Assembly (NCBI RefSeq): GCF_003031405.1 | Contig: NZ_CP020469.1 | Location: forward strand, 124,001 to 188,000 | Length of the DNA: 64,000 nt | Direction of reading: 5' to 3' | Source of the DNA: Halomonas sp. 'Soap Lake #6' | Lineage (GTDB): Bacteria > Pseudomonadota > Gammaproteobacteria > Pseudomonadales > Halomonadaceae | In this document: positions 8,475 through 16,784 of the stretch, piece by piece | How positions within the stretch are numbered: the first letter of the stretch is position 1 | How the letters are laid out: each line of letters opens with the position of its first letter | Notes under the pieces: generated by a model | Database searches by the model: none | Seen by the model: the letters and a program-made list of their open reading frames with translations, nothing else | What the model was told of the DNA's origin: nothing | Made by a program: the position numbers and the translations under genes

Positions 8475-8903
8475 ATGTATAACAAGATATTACTTCCTGT
8501 TGATTTGAACGAGCCAGCGTCATGGCAGAAGGCACTGCCTACCGCTATTACGCTTTGCCAGACCTTCGGTGCCTCGCTACATCTTGTGACCGTGCTGCCG
8601 GAATTTAAGATGCCCATGGTGGGCGCTTATTTTCCTAAGAACTTCTCCCAAAAGGCTCATGAGGCCATTAAGGAGGCCCAGCATGTGTTTATTAAAGAGA
8701 ATGTGCCTGAAGACGTGAAAGTACAGAGCGTGATTGTCGATGGTTCGCCTTGGGAAGCCATTATTAAAGTAGGCAAAAAGATAGATGCTGATTTGATTGT
8801 GATGGCGTCACATACCAAGCGAAAATTTGTTGACTATGTTCTGGGGCCAAATGCCGAGCACGTGGTGCACCACTCCAAGGTGTCGGTAATGATCGTACGC
8901 TAA
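8475..8903 (+). CDS. Universal stress protein UspA family (TeaD-like)
   Basis: A 142-residue cytoplasmic Usp protein with the typical start MYNKILLPVD and the MASHTKRKF helix. The ATP-loop region reads GPNAEHVVHHSKVSVMIV, close to the nucleotide-binding G-x2-G-x9-G(S/T) pattern but not fully canonical. A GGAGG ribosome site lies before the ATG. In Halomonas elongata the Usp protein TeaD is encoded with the ectoine TRAP transporter TeaABC and modulates its activity in an ATP-dependent way; the same gene order here suggests control of the TAXI-TRAP permease. The role is inferred from context. Confidence 0.88.
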   Translation: MYNKILLPVDLNEPASWQKALPTAITLCQTFGASLHLVTVLPEFKMPMVGAYFPKNFSQKAHEAIKEAQHVFIKENVPEDVKVQSVIVDGSPWEAIIKVGKKIDADLIVMASHTKRKFVDYVLGPNAEHVVHHSKVSVMIVR

Positions 8904-8917
8904 GTAGCACCTAGCAT

Positions 8918-8958
8918 AACCAACAACGCCAGGCTTTAAGCCTGGCGTTGTTGGTTTT
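8918..8958. terminator. Bidirectional terminator between usp and soxYZ
   Basis: A perfect inverted repeat with 19-base arms around one central base (8918-8936 with 8938-8956) and a short T-run at the plus-strand end. It sits in the 91-bp gap between convergent genes and should stop transcription from both sides. Confidence 0.9.
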
Positions 8959-8994
8959 GGCAGATGAATAATTTCTAGTAACTAATTAATTGCG

Positions 8995-9813
8995 TTAACT
9001 GACTGACAGCTCACTGGTATGCCGAGCCTGTTTATCTTGGTCATCTTGCCACTCAAATACGAGTTCTCCGCTCTGGTGCGGCGTCAGATGAAATCGCAAA
9101 TAGGGGTTAGCCGAAATGGATTGATGCAGCTCAGCCTCAAAAGCGACCTCGTCTCCTAAGCGCACGGTAAACTGCTCGATAATATGGCGCGGTAAGCGCT
9201 CACCATTGCTGTCTTCCCGCAGGCCAGTTTCCATTGGGTGATTAATCAGCGTGCGGACTTCTAAGGCGTCACCTGCTGCTACTTGCTGGTTTACGCTGAC
9301 ACGGGGATTTGTCAGTGGTTCGGGCTGGTTGTCTTCGCCACGCATTAAGCAGCCGCTAACGGTAATACGCACTTCCTGTGATACCGCAAATGTCTGCCCT
9401 TGATGGCTTTTGGCAATAGCCACCACGTGCTGGGTTTCGTTGAGGCGTACGCGTGTTGCTATATCGGGATAACGGCTTAATTCATTAAGCCGAAACGTGG
9501 CAATTTCAGGCTGGGGATTGCCAGCTGCAAATAAGTGAATATCGGTTAAATAGTCGCCATCTGCTAAATCTCCATTGAACTGAATACCTAAGGGCACCGC
9601 AGAACCATCTTCAGAGACATGTGGTAAATCAAGCGTCAGCCCTTGGGTGATCGGTGTTGCGCCGTTTAAAACTTGCTGGGCAGCATCAAGCTGTTGCCAG
9701 GCTCCACTGGCCCAAGCAAAGGGAGACAGCAGTAGTAATCCTAAGCCCGCAACGCCGTGTTGCAGGACTTTTCGACGAGATAGCGCTGTTTTTATGCGAT
9801 ATGAGTGAGACAT
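8995..9813 (-). CDS. SoxY-SoxZ fusion sulfur-carrier protein
   Basis: A 272-residue exported protein. Residues 1-36 form a Tat signal (SRRKVLQHG, a hydrophobic stretch, AWASG). A SoxY-like domain follows and ends at Cys155 (TVSGC), the position of the sulfur-carrying cysteine on the SoxY swinging arm, but without the usual GGCGG tail because it continues into a SoxZ domain (about 165-272; PRVSVNQQVAAGD, LINHPMETGLR, ANPYLRFHL). It should carry sulfane sulfur in the periplasm. The ATG at 9813 has AAGGAG upstream; the longer frame from 9882 would overlap the transporter gene. Related fused SoxYZ-like carriers also occur with quinoprotein dehydrogenases. Confidence 0.88.
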   Translation of the reverse strand: MSHSYRIKTALSRRKVLQHGVAGLGLLLLSPFAWASGAWQQLDAAQQVLNGATPITQGLTLDLPHVSEDGSAVPLGIQFNGDLADGDYLTDIHLFAAGNPQPEIATFRLNELSRYPDIATRVRLNETQHVVAIAKSHQGQTFAVSQEVRITVSGCLMRGEDNQPEPLTNPRVSVNQQVAAGDALEVRTLINHPMETGLREDSNGERLPRHIIEQFTVRLGDEVAFEAELHQSISANPYLRFHLTPHQSGELVFEWQDDQDKQARHTSELSVS

Positions 9814-9853
9814 AAGCCTCTCCTTGATAACGGGATGCAATCCAATCGTGCGG

Positions 9854-10891
9854 CTACTGCTGGCTGCTTGTGAGGTTAGCAAGCGAAAGCGGGCCTTTAA
9901 CCCCTAGATAGGCGCCAAGCATAATACACAGCAGTGCGATGACGCTGGGTAGTGCCAGCGTAGACATACCAGTTAGCCCCTGGCCGATTGAGCAGCCCAA
10001 TGCCAATACTCCGCCAACCCCCATCATGAATGCTCCCGTTATGCTGCGTGCCATTTGCCCAGGCCCCTGGAACCCCTGCCAGTGAAAGTCACGCCGGACC
10101 AGTGCCATGGCAAATGCACCGATAAGAATGCCTCCCACAACCGCGACGCCAAAACTTAGCCGGGTGCCCGTTGAAAGCATTAAATATTGCAAGGAAGCGC
10201 CGATAGGCGCCACAAAGGTCAGGCTTGCCAAGCGCATTGGTTCAAAATCATCAAAGCCGAGCACCCCCGTTGCATACCAGCCAGCGGGTACTAACGCGCC
10301 AATGATAAGGCCACTGACCCAATCACGTGGTGAGGCGCGAAAGTTTGCGTTGGAAAACGCCCAAGCGGCTATGAGCAAGCCGAGAGGTGTTGCAACGGCC
10401 CACGCGGGTAGCGTCACTAGCCCCGCAATATCTTGGGATGCCAAAGCCATTGAGGTGGTTTGTTCAAGGTAGATACGTCCTGGAGCAAGTACACCGGAAA
10501 GGGCAATATAGGCCCCAATACCAAGGCACATAACGACAACTAAACTGCGTAGATTACCGCTCCCCAATAAGACGAGCGCTCGCGCACCGCAACCGTTAGC
10601 TAACGCCATTCCATAGCCAAACAGCAGGCCTCCCAGCGGCAGCGAAAGCCATGAAAATGAGGGAGTAATATAGAGCGAGTCCGACAGTGAGAAGTAGCCC
10701 AGTGCGGCAAGCCATTGGGTTCCCAATAGTGCGGTGGCCATTGCCAGTATAAAGGCGCGAAGTTTTCGAGAGTCTCCCCGGGCTGTATTGGCAATGCCAC
10801 GGAGTAAACAAAAGCCACTAGCCTGACCAACAGCGCCAAACAGCAGGCCAATCAACGCGCCTACCCACAGGGTCAGTTCAATATGACTCAT
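9854..10891 (-). CDS. YeeE/YedE family sulfur-compound transporter (TsuA-like)
   Basis: A 345-residue inner-membrane protein with about nine to ten hydrophobic helices and the repeated cysteine motifs of the YeeE/YedE family: SGFCLLRG near the N terminus, LANGCGARALVLLGSGN (about 82-99) and LALGCSIGQGLTG (about 300). In the thiosulfate importer TsuA, conserved cysteines at such sites relay thiosulfate. AAGGAG precedes the ATG. It lies between the sulfide dehydrogenase genes and soxYZ, so it probably moves thiosulfate or a sulfur atom between periplasm and cytoplasm. Confidence 0.88.
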   Translation of the reverse strand: MSHIELTLWVGALIGLLFGAVGQASGFCLLRGIANTARGDSRKLRAFILAMATALLGTQWLAALGYFSLSDSLYITPSFSWLSLPLGGLLFGYGMALANGCGARALVLLGSGNLRSLVVVMCLGIGAYIALSGVLAPGRIYLEQTTSMALASQDIAGLVTLPAWAVATPLGLLIAAWAFSNANFRASPRDWVSGLIIGALVPAGWYATGVLGFDDFEPMRLASLTFVAPIGASLQYLMLSTGTRLSFGVAVVGGILIGAFAMALVRRDFHWQGFQGPGQMARSITGAFMMGVGGVLALGCSIGQGLTGMSTLALPSVIALLCIMLGAYLGVKGPLSLANLTSSQQ

Positions 10892-10926
10892 GCTAGTCTC
10901 CTTTCATCACAAGGCGGGCTAATTAA

Positions 10927-10955
10927 CAAAACGGGCCACCGTTCAGGTAGCCCGT
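10927..10955 (-). terminator. Terminator after the sulfide dehydrogenase gene
   Basis: A 10-bp stem (10931-10940 with 10946-10955, one G-U pair) has a 5-base loop and is followed on the minus strand by TTTT. It sits between fccB and the YeeE gene, so the four sulfur genes may form two units or one attenuated unit. Confidence 0.8.
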
Positions 10956-11012
10956 CGATGCACTGGTTCGAAGCGCAGGTGTTAGCTAACAGCGATGGCT
11001 CATAGTGCTAAC

Positions 11013-12323
11013 TTATACCTGTGTGCCCCAGGTATCCTGGCAGATGGCATTGTACCAGCCAACCGCATACTCAGCCTCTAATGCCCGAACCGTGTCCGGT
11101 GCATCGGCAGGGCTAATGCCTCCCGCACCAGCAACTTCAGCAATCGCACCGTCGGTGACCCTGTACACGCCAGCGACAGAAATACCGTAATTAGGGCCAA
11201 CCAAGCTATAGCAGGTATTGGCCCAGTAAGCCGTAGGTGCTGGCTGTTGTTCCAATGAAGATGCAATGGCAGCGGCCACTACTTTGGCTTGGGCGTTGGC
11301 ACAGAAGCCCGATTTTGGCATCGGCGCTGCTACTGTTGCGTCACCTACCACATAAATATCGTTCACCTGTTGCGATTCAAATGTGTCTGGTTTGACAGGC
11401 ACCCAGCCAGAACTATCGGTTACTCCGGCGCGGTCTGCGATCCACCCAGCCTTCTGAGGAGGGATTACGTTGAGCACATCGGCGCGATGGCGCGTACCAA
11501 ACTCAGTTTCCACTTCTAGATTATCCGCGTCGACACGAGTAACGCGACCATCATTGGAAAGACCAACCCACTCGATACGGTCACCGTACAAGTGCTGCCA
11601 ACCCGCAGTGAACAAACCTTGCTTGGAGAAGTTATCTTTAGCGTCTAAAATCAATACTTTAGAGCTAGGTTTATGCTCTTTGAAATAGTGCGCCACCATA
11701 CCGGCACGCTCATAGGGTCCTGGTGGGCAACGATAAGGGTTATCTGGCGCCACCATAATAAAGGTGCCACCATCTTCCATGGCTTCAAGCTGCTGTTTTA
11801 ATAAGGTGGTTTGATGACCAGCTTTCCAGGCATGGGGCGCTTTTTCAGCGGTGGCTTCATCGTAGCCATCTAACGCATCCCAGCGCATATCAACACCTGG
11901 TGACAGCACCAAGCGGTCGTAGTGCAAGGTATCACCTGTAGATAAGCGAACCTTGTGCGTATCGGCATCAATGTCTTCGGCTAATGCATGTATAACGTCA
12001 ACGTCGTAACGCTGGCGCAACTCATCATAGTTGTGGGCAATAGAGCGCATATCCCTTAAGCCACCCAGAAAAAGGTTGCTGAAGGGGCAGGTGTAAAACA
12101 CTTCGGCCGGTTCAACGAGCGTTACCTTAATTGCAGGATTGGCCCGTTTGAGATACTTGGCGGCTGTCGCACCACCAAAGCCACCCCCGACAACCACTAC
12201 GTGCCCAGCATGCTGCCCACCAATTGCCAACGACGGCATAGCACCGAGCAGGGGAAGGGCTGAAGCGCCACCTAAACCTTTCAATAACTGGCGACGGCTA
12301 AGACGGTTCCACGGCTGGCTCAT
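11013..12323 (-). CDS. fccB: Flavocytochrome c sulfide dehydrogenase, flavin subunit (FccB-like)
   Basis: A 436-residue FAD protein of the FCSD/SQR family. It has a Tat signal (LSRRQLLKGLGG, residues about 8-34), an FAD-binding VVVGGGFGGATAAKYL motif (about 42-58), the conserved cysteine in YTCPFSNLFLGG and a C-terminal flavin-binding region with a second cysteine (ANTCYSLVGPNYG). These two cysteines would form the redox disulfide that attacks sulfide. Electrons pass to the cytochrome encoded immediately upstream, whose stop overlaps this start (ATGA, 12320-12323). The reaction is sulfide oxidation to sulfur or polysulfide in the periplasm. Confidence 0.9.
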   Translation of the reverse strand: MSQPWNRLSRRQLLKGLGGASALPLLGAMPSLAIGGQHAGHVVVVGGGFGGATAAKYLKRANPAIKVTLVEPAEVFYTCPFSNLFLGGLRDMRSIAHNYDELRQRYDVDVIHALAEDIDADTHKVRLSTGDTLHYDRLVLSPGVDMRWDALDGYDEATAEKAPHAWKAGHQTTLLKQQLEAMEDGGTFIMVAPDNPYRCPPGPYERAGMVAHYFKEHKPSSKVLILDAKDNFSKQGLFTAGWQHLYGDRIEWVGLSNDGRVTRVDADNLEVETEFGTRHRADVLNVIPPQKAGWIADRAGVTDSSGWVPVKPDTFESQQVNDIYVVGDATVAAPMPKSGFCANAQAKVVAAAIASSLEQQPAPTAYWANTCYSLVGPNYGISVAGVYRVTDGAIAEVAGAGGISPADAPDTVRALEAEYAVGWYNAICQDTWGTQV

Positions 12324-12664
12324 GGTGTTAGCTCCTCTGTGGCAGGTAAGTGAGAGAAGTAGTCAGCCAAGCTAGCCAATTCCTCATCGGTGTAACCCTT
12401 AGCGATGCGATCCATAATAGTGGCGCCCGTATTCTCCTCATGCTTAAACGCCAGCAGGCGTGCTTCCAATTGCTCTGCAGAACGGCCCGCCAGTGCTGGT
12501 ACTGCGCCTACCATGCGCCCATCAGTGCCATGGCAATTCGCACAGCTACCGGCTAGCACTTCGAGCTGCAATGCGTCGGTATCCAGTCTTGTTTCTGCAC
12601 CGGCGGAATTGGCCGTCCCTAACGCTACCGCAAGAGCAAAACAAGCACGTAGGTGCATGCCCAT
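12320..12664 (-). CDS. fccA: c-type cytochrome, electron-accepting subunit (FccA-like)
   Basis: A 114-residue protein with a Sec signal peptide (about 1-23, AGA cleavage) and a single haem-binding CANCH motif near residue 39, followed by class I cytochrome c features (PALAGRS, GYTDEELASLADYF). Classical FccA is a dihaem protein of about twice this size; this is the short monohaem type seen in many Proteobacteria. AAGGAG precedes the ATG, and the gene ends with a 4-bp overlap into the flavin subunit. It is the first gene of the minus-strand sulfur module. Confidence 0.87.
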   Translation of the reverse strand: MGMHLRACFALAVALGTANSAGAETRLDTDALQLEVLAGSCANCHGTDGRMVGAVPALAGRSAEQLEARLLAFKHEENTGATIMDRIAKGYTDEELASLADYFSHLPATEELTP

Positions 12665-12950
12665 GGAAGCACTCCTTAATTGTTTGTAATAGCGCTATAC
12701 CTTAAAACAGTGTTGTTAAAATAAAAAAGAATATTTAATGATTTTTTTATGCTCTTTTTAATGTTTAGGGAGCGCTAACGCATCAATTTAATTGGCGCTA
12801 AAGGCTGTAATGGTGGAATTTTTGTACTTACTGGCGCCGTTTTCACTCGGTGCCCTCGCGCTCAACTACATTAAAGAGACGTTAAGCCATTAATTTGGGA
12901 TTAATGTTTAAGGCAAGAATGCAGCTCTGGTAAATCACAGGAGTTATGCC
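12665..12950. other. Divergent AT-rich region between fccA and the DUF2189 gene
   Basis: 286 bp. The part nearest fccA (12690-12760) is strongly AT-rich and probably holds the fccA promoter. A repeated GCGCTAA appears at 12773 and 12795. A possible 27-codon ORF lies at 12810-12893 (listed separately). Confidence 0.5.
12810..12893 (+). CDS. Possible 27-residue hydrophobic mini-protein
   Basis: A short frame with AAGG six bases before its ATG and a TAA stop. The product begins MVEFLYLLAPFSLGALALN, enough hydrophobic residues for a single membrane helix, and ends IKETLSH. It lies between divergent genes, 57 bp before the DUF2189 gene and on the same strand. It could be a real small membrane protein or chance; only the ribosome site and composition support it. 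Confidence 0.3.
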   Translation: MVEFLYLLAPFSLGALALNYIKETLSH

Positions 12951-13787
12951 ATGAACGGAACAACGACAAAAAACCAAGTCCATGCAGAGACGCCGATGAC
13001 GAAAGATATGCCCACCATCAAAATCACGATTAATAAGATCGGTATGGATCGCCCCCGTGCTTGGCTAACGGCAGGTTTGGAAGATTTTAGGCGTGCCACT
13101 GCTGTGAGTTTATCCTATGGGATGTTTTGGGTGGGCTTGAGTATTGCCATCACGGTAGGGGCTTTTACACTTGGATATTGGTATTGGCTACTGCCGATGA
13201 TTGCAGGGTTTATGTTTATTGGCCCTTTAGTTGCGGTAGGCTCCTACGGTATCAGTCGGGCTTTAGAGCAGGGGCGAGTCCCCAGCCTCGGTGATGCGTT
13301 TGGCAGTTGGAAGCCCCATGCTGGCCAGCTAGCAATGATGGGCGTGATGATGATGATTTTCTTTCTTGCCTGGATCCGTTTGGCAACGCTTCTGTTTGCG
13401 CTGTTTTTTGGCTTTGAAGTGCCCAGCCCAGCCACACTTTATACGTCGCTGCTAACCACCCCAGAAGGAATCGGCATGCTGGCGGTAGGCACGGTAGCGG
13501 GCGGCATCCTGGCGTTTGGTGCGTTTGCCATTAGCGTTGTTGCCATTCCAACATTGATGGATCAAGACCTAACCTTTATGGAAGGCATTGAGGCCAGCGT
13601 GCGCTGTGTTGCACGTAATTTCCGCCCAATGCTGCTGTGGGCCGCTATTTTGACAGGCTGTGTGCTAGTAGGGGTAATGACGTTTTATATCGGTTTAGCG
13701 CTCATACTGCCGGTATTAGGCCATGCCAGTTGGCATGCCTATGAGGATCTAGTGCGTTTTGAGCCAATTGAGGAGCTAAAAACCTAA
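12951..13787 (+). CDS. DUF2189 integral membrane protein
   Basis: A 278-residue protein matching DUF2189. A soluble N terminus (about 1-55) precedes six or so hydrophobic helices in a DUF2189 arrangement with GPLVAVGSYGISRALEQG and PTLMDQDLTFMEGIEASV segments. AGGAG lies seven bases before the ATG. The family occurs widely in Proteobacteria, sometimes near cytochrome oxidase genes; its function is not known. A terminator at 13916 lies downstream. Confidence 0.85.
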   Translation: MNGTTTKNQVHAETPMTKDMPTIKITINKIGMDRPRAWLTAGLEDFRRATAVSLSYGMFWVGLSIAITVGAFTLGYWYWLLPMIAGFMFIGPLVAVGSYGISRALEQGRVPSLGDAFGSWKPHAGQLAMMGVMMMIFFLAWIRLATLLFALFFGFEVPSPATLYTSLLTTPEGIGMLAVGTVAGGILAFGAFAISVVAIPTLMDQDLTFMEGIEASVRCVARNFRPMLLWAAILTGCVLVGVMTFYIGLALILPVLGHASWHAYEDLVRFEPIEELKT

Positions 13788-13795
13788 TCTGCGAT

Positions 13796-13855
13796 TTGTC
13801 TAAAACAGCAGTCCTTTGTCTAACACAGTGGGTCGTTGTCTCAAAAGTGTTCCAA
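13796..13855. repeat. 20-bp tandem repeat, three copies
   Basis: TTGTC recurs at exactly 20-bp spacing (13796, 13816, 13836). The first two copies share TTGTCTAA-A-ACAG; the third is TTGTCTCAAAAG. Two helical turns of spacing would put three sites on the same DNA face. The array lies between the DUF2189 stop and the terminator at 13916, 185-225 bp before the signalling operon. Confidence 0.65.
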
Positions 13856-13915
13856 TGACATTGAGACGAAAGGCTAAGCTACGAAAAAGTTTGTAATTAG
13901 CCTGACCTACGAAAA

Positions 13916-13949
13916 GAGATGGCGTACTCTTCACGCTGTCTCTTTTTTT
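13916..13949 (+). terminator. Rho-independent terminator after the DUF2189 gene
   Basis: A 10-bp stem (13916-13925 with 13933-13942, two G-U pairs) with a 7-base loop is followed by seven T. It isolates the signalling operon from the DUF2189 gene. Confidence 0.85.
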
Positions 13950-14020
13950 ATTGCCTGTAATAGGGAGCATCCCAATAGCATGCAGGGGTTCTACAGGGCA
14001 CTTGGATACGAGGTATAGCT

Positions 14021-14548
14021 GTGAAAGCGTTGTTGTTGGGGTGGATTATGCTGGCGTTCAGCATTCCCCAGGCGGGACTGGCTGAGTCGCATAGGCTATT
14101 AGATGAGCCCGGCGGGCCCATTATGCTGACTGTGGTAGGCGATATTGCGCTAGCTAATGCTGGTGATGATGATAATGATAAAGAAGCGCACTTTGACAGA
14201 GAAATGCTACTAGCACTGCCGCAACACACTTTTGAGACAGGGACTCCCTGGACCGAGGGAACCAGCCACTATAGTGGGCCATTGATGCGTACTTTGTTGG
14301 AGCATTTAGGCGCAGAGGCTGAAAGCGTATATGTGTTGGCGCTGAATGGTTATGAAGCAGAAATACCACTTAGCGACTTTTACGACTACGACGTTATTTT
14401 AGCGCTTGAGCGCGACCAAAAAGCCATTCCTATCCGTGAATACGGCCCGTTATGGGTACTGTATCCCTTCTCTCAGGACGATGCGCTTTTAAGCGAAAAA
14501 ATCCGCTTTAGATCCGTCTGGCAGGTCATGCAAATTAATGTCCGTTAG
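14021..14548 (+). CDS. Periplasmic protein resembling a molybdopterin-binding SUOX fold
   Basis: A 175-residue exported protein (signal peptide about 1-21, GLA cleavage). The GTG start has GAGG eight bases upstream. Segments such as LTVVGDIA, HTFETGTPWTEG, YSGPLMRTLLEHLGA, VYVLALNGYEAEIPLSDF and YGPLWVLYPFSQ resemble the small sulfite-oxidase-fold proteins annotated as molybdopterin-binding oxidoreductases. No cysteine lies where the molybdenum ligand would be, so it is probably a binding protein rather than an enzyme. It overlaps the following sensor kinase gene by 11 bp, which suggests it is the kinase's periplasmic partner. Confidence 0.65.
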   Translation: MKALLLGWIMLAFSIPQAGLAESHRLLDEPGGPIMLTVVGDIALANAGDDDNDKEAHFDREMLLALPQHTFETGTPWTEGTSHYSGPLMRTLLEHLGAEAESVYVLALNGYEAEIPLSDFYDYDVILALERDQKAIPIREYGPLWVLYPFSQDDALLSEKIRFRSVWQVMQINVR

Positions 14549-16784
14549 CGATTCAACTGCGAAAGCGCCCCGCCTGCTTAGATACCCTCGCCGGTTTAAG
14601 CTAGTGGCTATGATTACCGTGTTGCTGTTCGCAGCGGCACTGGTAGTCGCTGCCCTGGCTGCCTGGCGGCAAGACAACCTGACCCAAAGCCTGCGGGAAG
14701 ATACGGCTTGGGTGGTCTATAAGCTGGATCGCGACGCGGTTCAACTGCTTAATCACCTGTTGGCGGCAACCCGAGGGCCTGTATCTCCTGCAGAACAGGA
14801 TGCGCTGAACTTACGTTTTGAGCTGCTTTATAGCCGTATCACCTTGTTGAAAGAGGGCGAGGTTAATTCGATACTGCAAAATATTAGGACAGCAAACACG
14901 CTGCTAATCAATATTCAGCAGCAGCTAGACACGCTGGATCCCATGCTGGCACCCCATGATACGCTTCCCCAACTGCCGATCACCGAGTTGGAAACTGAGC
15001 TGCAAGCACTCACCCGACTTACTGAGCGCTTTGTGATTGCGGTTAATGGCTACCTCGCTGAATCTGCAACGGAAGAGCGTGCGATATTAAGTACGCTATA
15101 TAAAGCCCTGATGTCACTGTTAATCGGCATGAGCTTAGCAGTACTGCTGGTGATTGGGTTTCTGGTGCGTGAAATGCGTGAGAGCGCCGCAGCACGTCGA
15201 GAACAGGAACTATTGAGCCGCCAGCTGGAAGTAACCGCCAAACAGGCACAGGCGGCCAACCATGCGAAGTCCGATTTTCTAGCCATGGTCAGCCATGAAA
15301 TTCGCACCCCGTTAAATGGTGTGATTGGCATGAGTGAGCTGCTTCGCGAACCAGCCAGCGTTGCCCAAGTAGAAGATTACGCGCGTACTATTCACGACAG
15401 TGCCAACCAGCTGTTGGCAATGATCAACGAAATACTCGATTTCTCTAAGATAGAAGCGGGGCACTTGACCCTTGAAACATCCCCCACGGCACTCAAACCA
15501 TTGGTTGATAGCGTTATAGCGCTGTTTGAGCCACGCGCTCAGGCAAAAGGCCTCCAGCTATTGCTGCACATCGATCCATTGGTGCCTGGGTGGGTCATGA
15601 TAGATGCAGGCCGGTTGCGGCAAATACTGCTTAACCTAATCGCCAATGCCATCAAGTTCACTGACCATGGAAGAGTGACTCTACGTCTTTATACCAGTGT
15701 GTACTGGCTTACGTTTGAGGTCAGTGACACCGGCTGCGGTTTAAGCAAAGAGCAGCAGTCACTGCTGTTTGAACCTTTTCAGCAGGCCGATGAAAGCGTG
15801 GCGCGCCGCTTTGGCGGTACCGGTCTGGGACTTGCTATTTGCAAGCGTTTGAGTGAGGCCATGCGGGGGCGCTTGTGGGTGACAAGCACCCCAGGCCAAG
15901 GGAGTATATTTCGGTGTGAACTCCCTTTAATTGAGACGAATCCGGTAGCTACTCCGCTACCGGCTGAACCGACCAGGGACTTCCATGGCACATCACTGCT
16001 GCTAGTCGAAGATAATGCTGTGAACCGCAAAGTCGCTATTAGTCTGTTATCACGTTTAGGCTGCGATGTAGTGTGTGCTGAAAATGGGCAAGATGCGCTG
16101 GAGATGGTTCAGTCTCAACAAGTTCACCTGATTTTTATGGATATTCAGTTGCCCGACATAGATGGCCTGACCGTCACCCGGAAACTGCGTGAAGCAGGTG
16201 GTTGGCTTGCAGAAGTACCTATTGTGGCAATGACAGCGGGAGGCGTTGAGGGGGACCGAACGCGCTGTCTTGCCGCAGGGATGAATGACTACATCACTAA
16301 GCCTCTCTCTCTGTTATCGCTGAGCAATGTACTGTCACTTCAACTATTACCTTCATCGCAGCGGTTGCCTTCGCTTACCTCGTATGCCCCGACCACTGAA
16401 GGGCAGATGTTGTTGAATAACGCAACACTGCGTACTCTGCTCAGCTCATTAGGCCAGGAAAGCACCACCCAACTGATTATGCTCTATCATCAACAAGTAG
16501 ATGATTACGCCGCTCAGCTTGGGGCTTGTCTCGGCAGTGCCGATACGCTCTCTGATGCGCAAGCCCAGCAGGTGGGGCGCTTAGCGCACCAGCTAAGGGG
16601 GGAGTCGCTCAGCGTTGGTGCAGAGCAGTTGGCGGCTCAGGCGAAACGGCTGGAGTTATTAATGGCCAACAAAACACACTCTGCTTGCCAAATAAATGAA
16701 ACTTTTAGTGCGCTGCGCCAGAGCGTAGCACGCACCCATGCAGCCTTGGAAAAGTGGCGCCGTGATGGCTTCCCTGGAGCATAA
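14538..16784 (+). CDS. Tripartite hybrid sensor histidine kinase (HK-REC-Hpt)
   Basis: A 748-residue membrane kinase. Helices at about 24-42 and 190-210 flank a roughly 145-residue periplasmic sensor. A HisKA domain follows with phospho-acceptor His253 (VSHEIRTPLNG), then an HATPase domain (NLIANAIKF, DTGCGL, GGTGLGLAIC). A receiver domain starts near 485 with acceptor Asp535 (FMDIQLPD), and a C-terminal Hpt domain has His684 (AHQLRGES). This BarA/TorS-like layout passes phosphate His-Asp-His to a separate regulator. The gene overlaps the periplasmic partner upstream by 11 bp and the FIST gene downstream. Confidence 0.92.
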   Translation: MSVSDSTAKAPRLLRYPRRFKLVAMITVLLFAAALVVAALAAWRQDNLTQSLREDTAWVVYKLDRDAVQLLNHLLAATRGPVSPAEQDALNLRFELLYSRITLLKEGEVNSILQNIRTANTLLINIQQQLDTLDPMLAPHDTLPQLPITELETELQALTRLTERFVIAVNGYLAESATEERAILSTLYKALMSLLIGMSLAVLLVIGFLVREMRESAAARREQELLSRQLEVTAKQAQAANHAKSDFLAMVSHEIRTPLNGVIGMSELLREPASVAQVEDYARTIHDSANQLLAMINEILDFSKIEAGHLTLETSPTALKPLVDSVIALFEPRAQAKGLQLLLHIDPLVPGWVMIDAGRLRQILLNLIANAIKFTDHGRVTLRLYTSVYWLTFEVSDTGCGLSKEQQSLLFEPFQQADESVARRFGGTGLGLAICKRLSEAMRGRLWVTSTPGQGSIFRCELPLIETNPVATPLPAEPTRDFHGTSLLLVEDNAVNRKVAISLLSRLGCDVVCAENGQDALEMVQSQQVHLIFMDIQLPDIDGLTVTRKLREAGGWLAEVPIVAMTAGGVEGDRTRCLAAGMNDYITKPLSLLSLSNVLSLQLLPSSQRLPSLTSYAPTTEGQMLLNNATLRTLLSSLGQESTTQLIMLYHQQVDDYAAQLGACLGSADTLSDAQAQQVGRLAHQLRGESLSVGAEQLAAQAKRLELLMANKTHSACQINETFSALRQSVARTHAALEKWRRDGFPGA

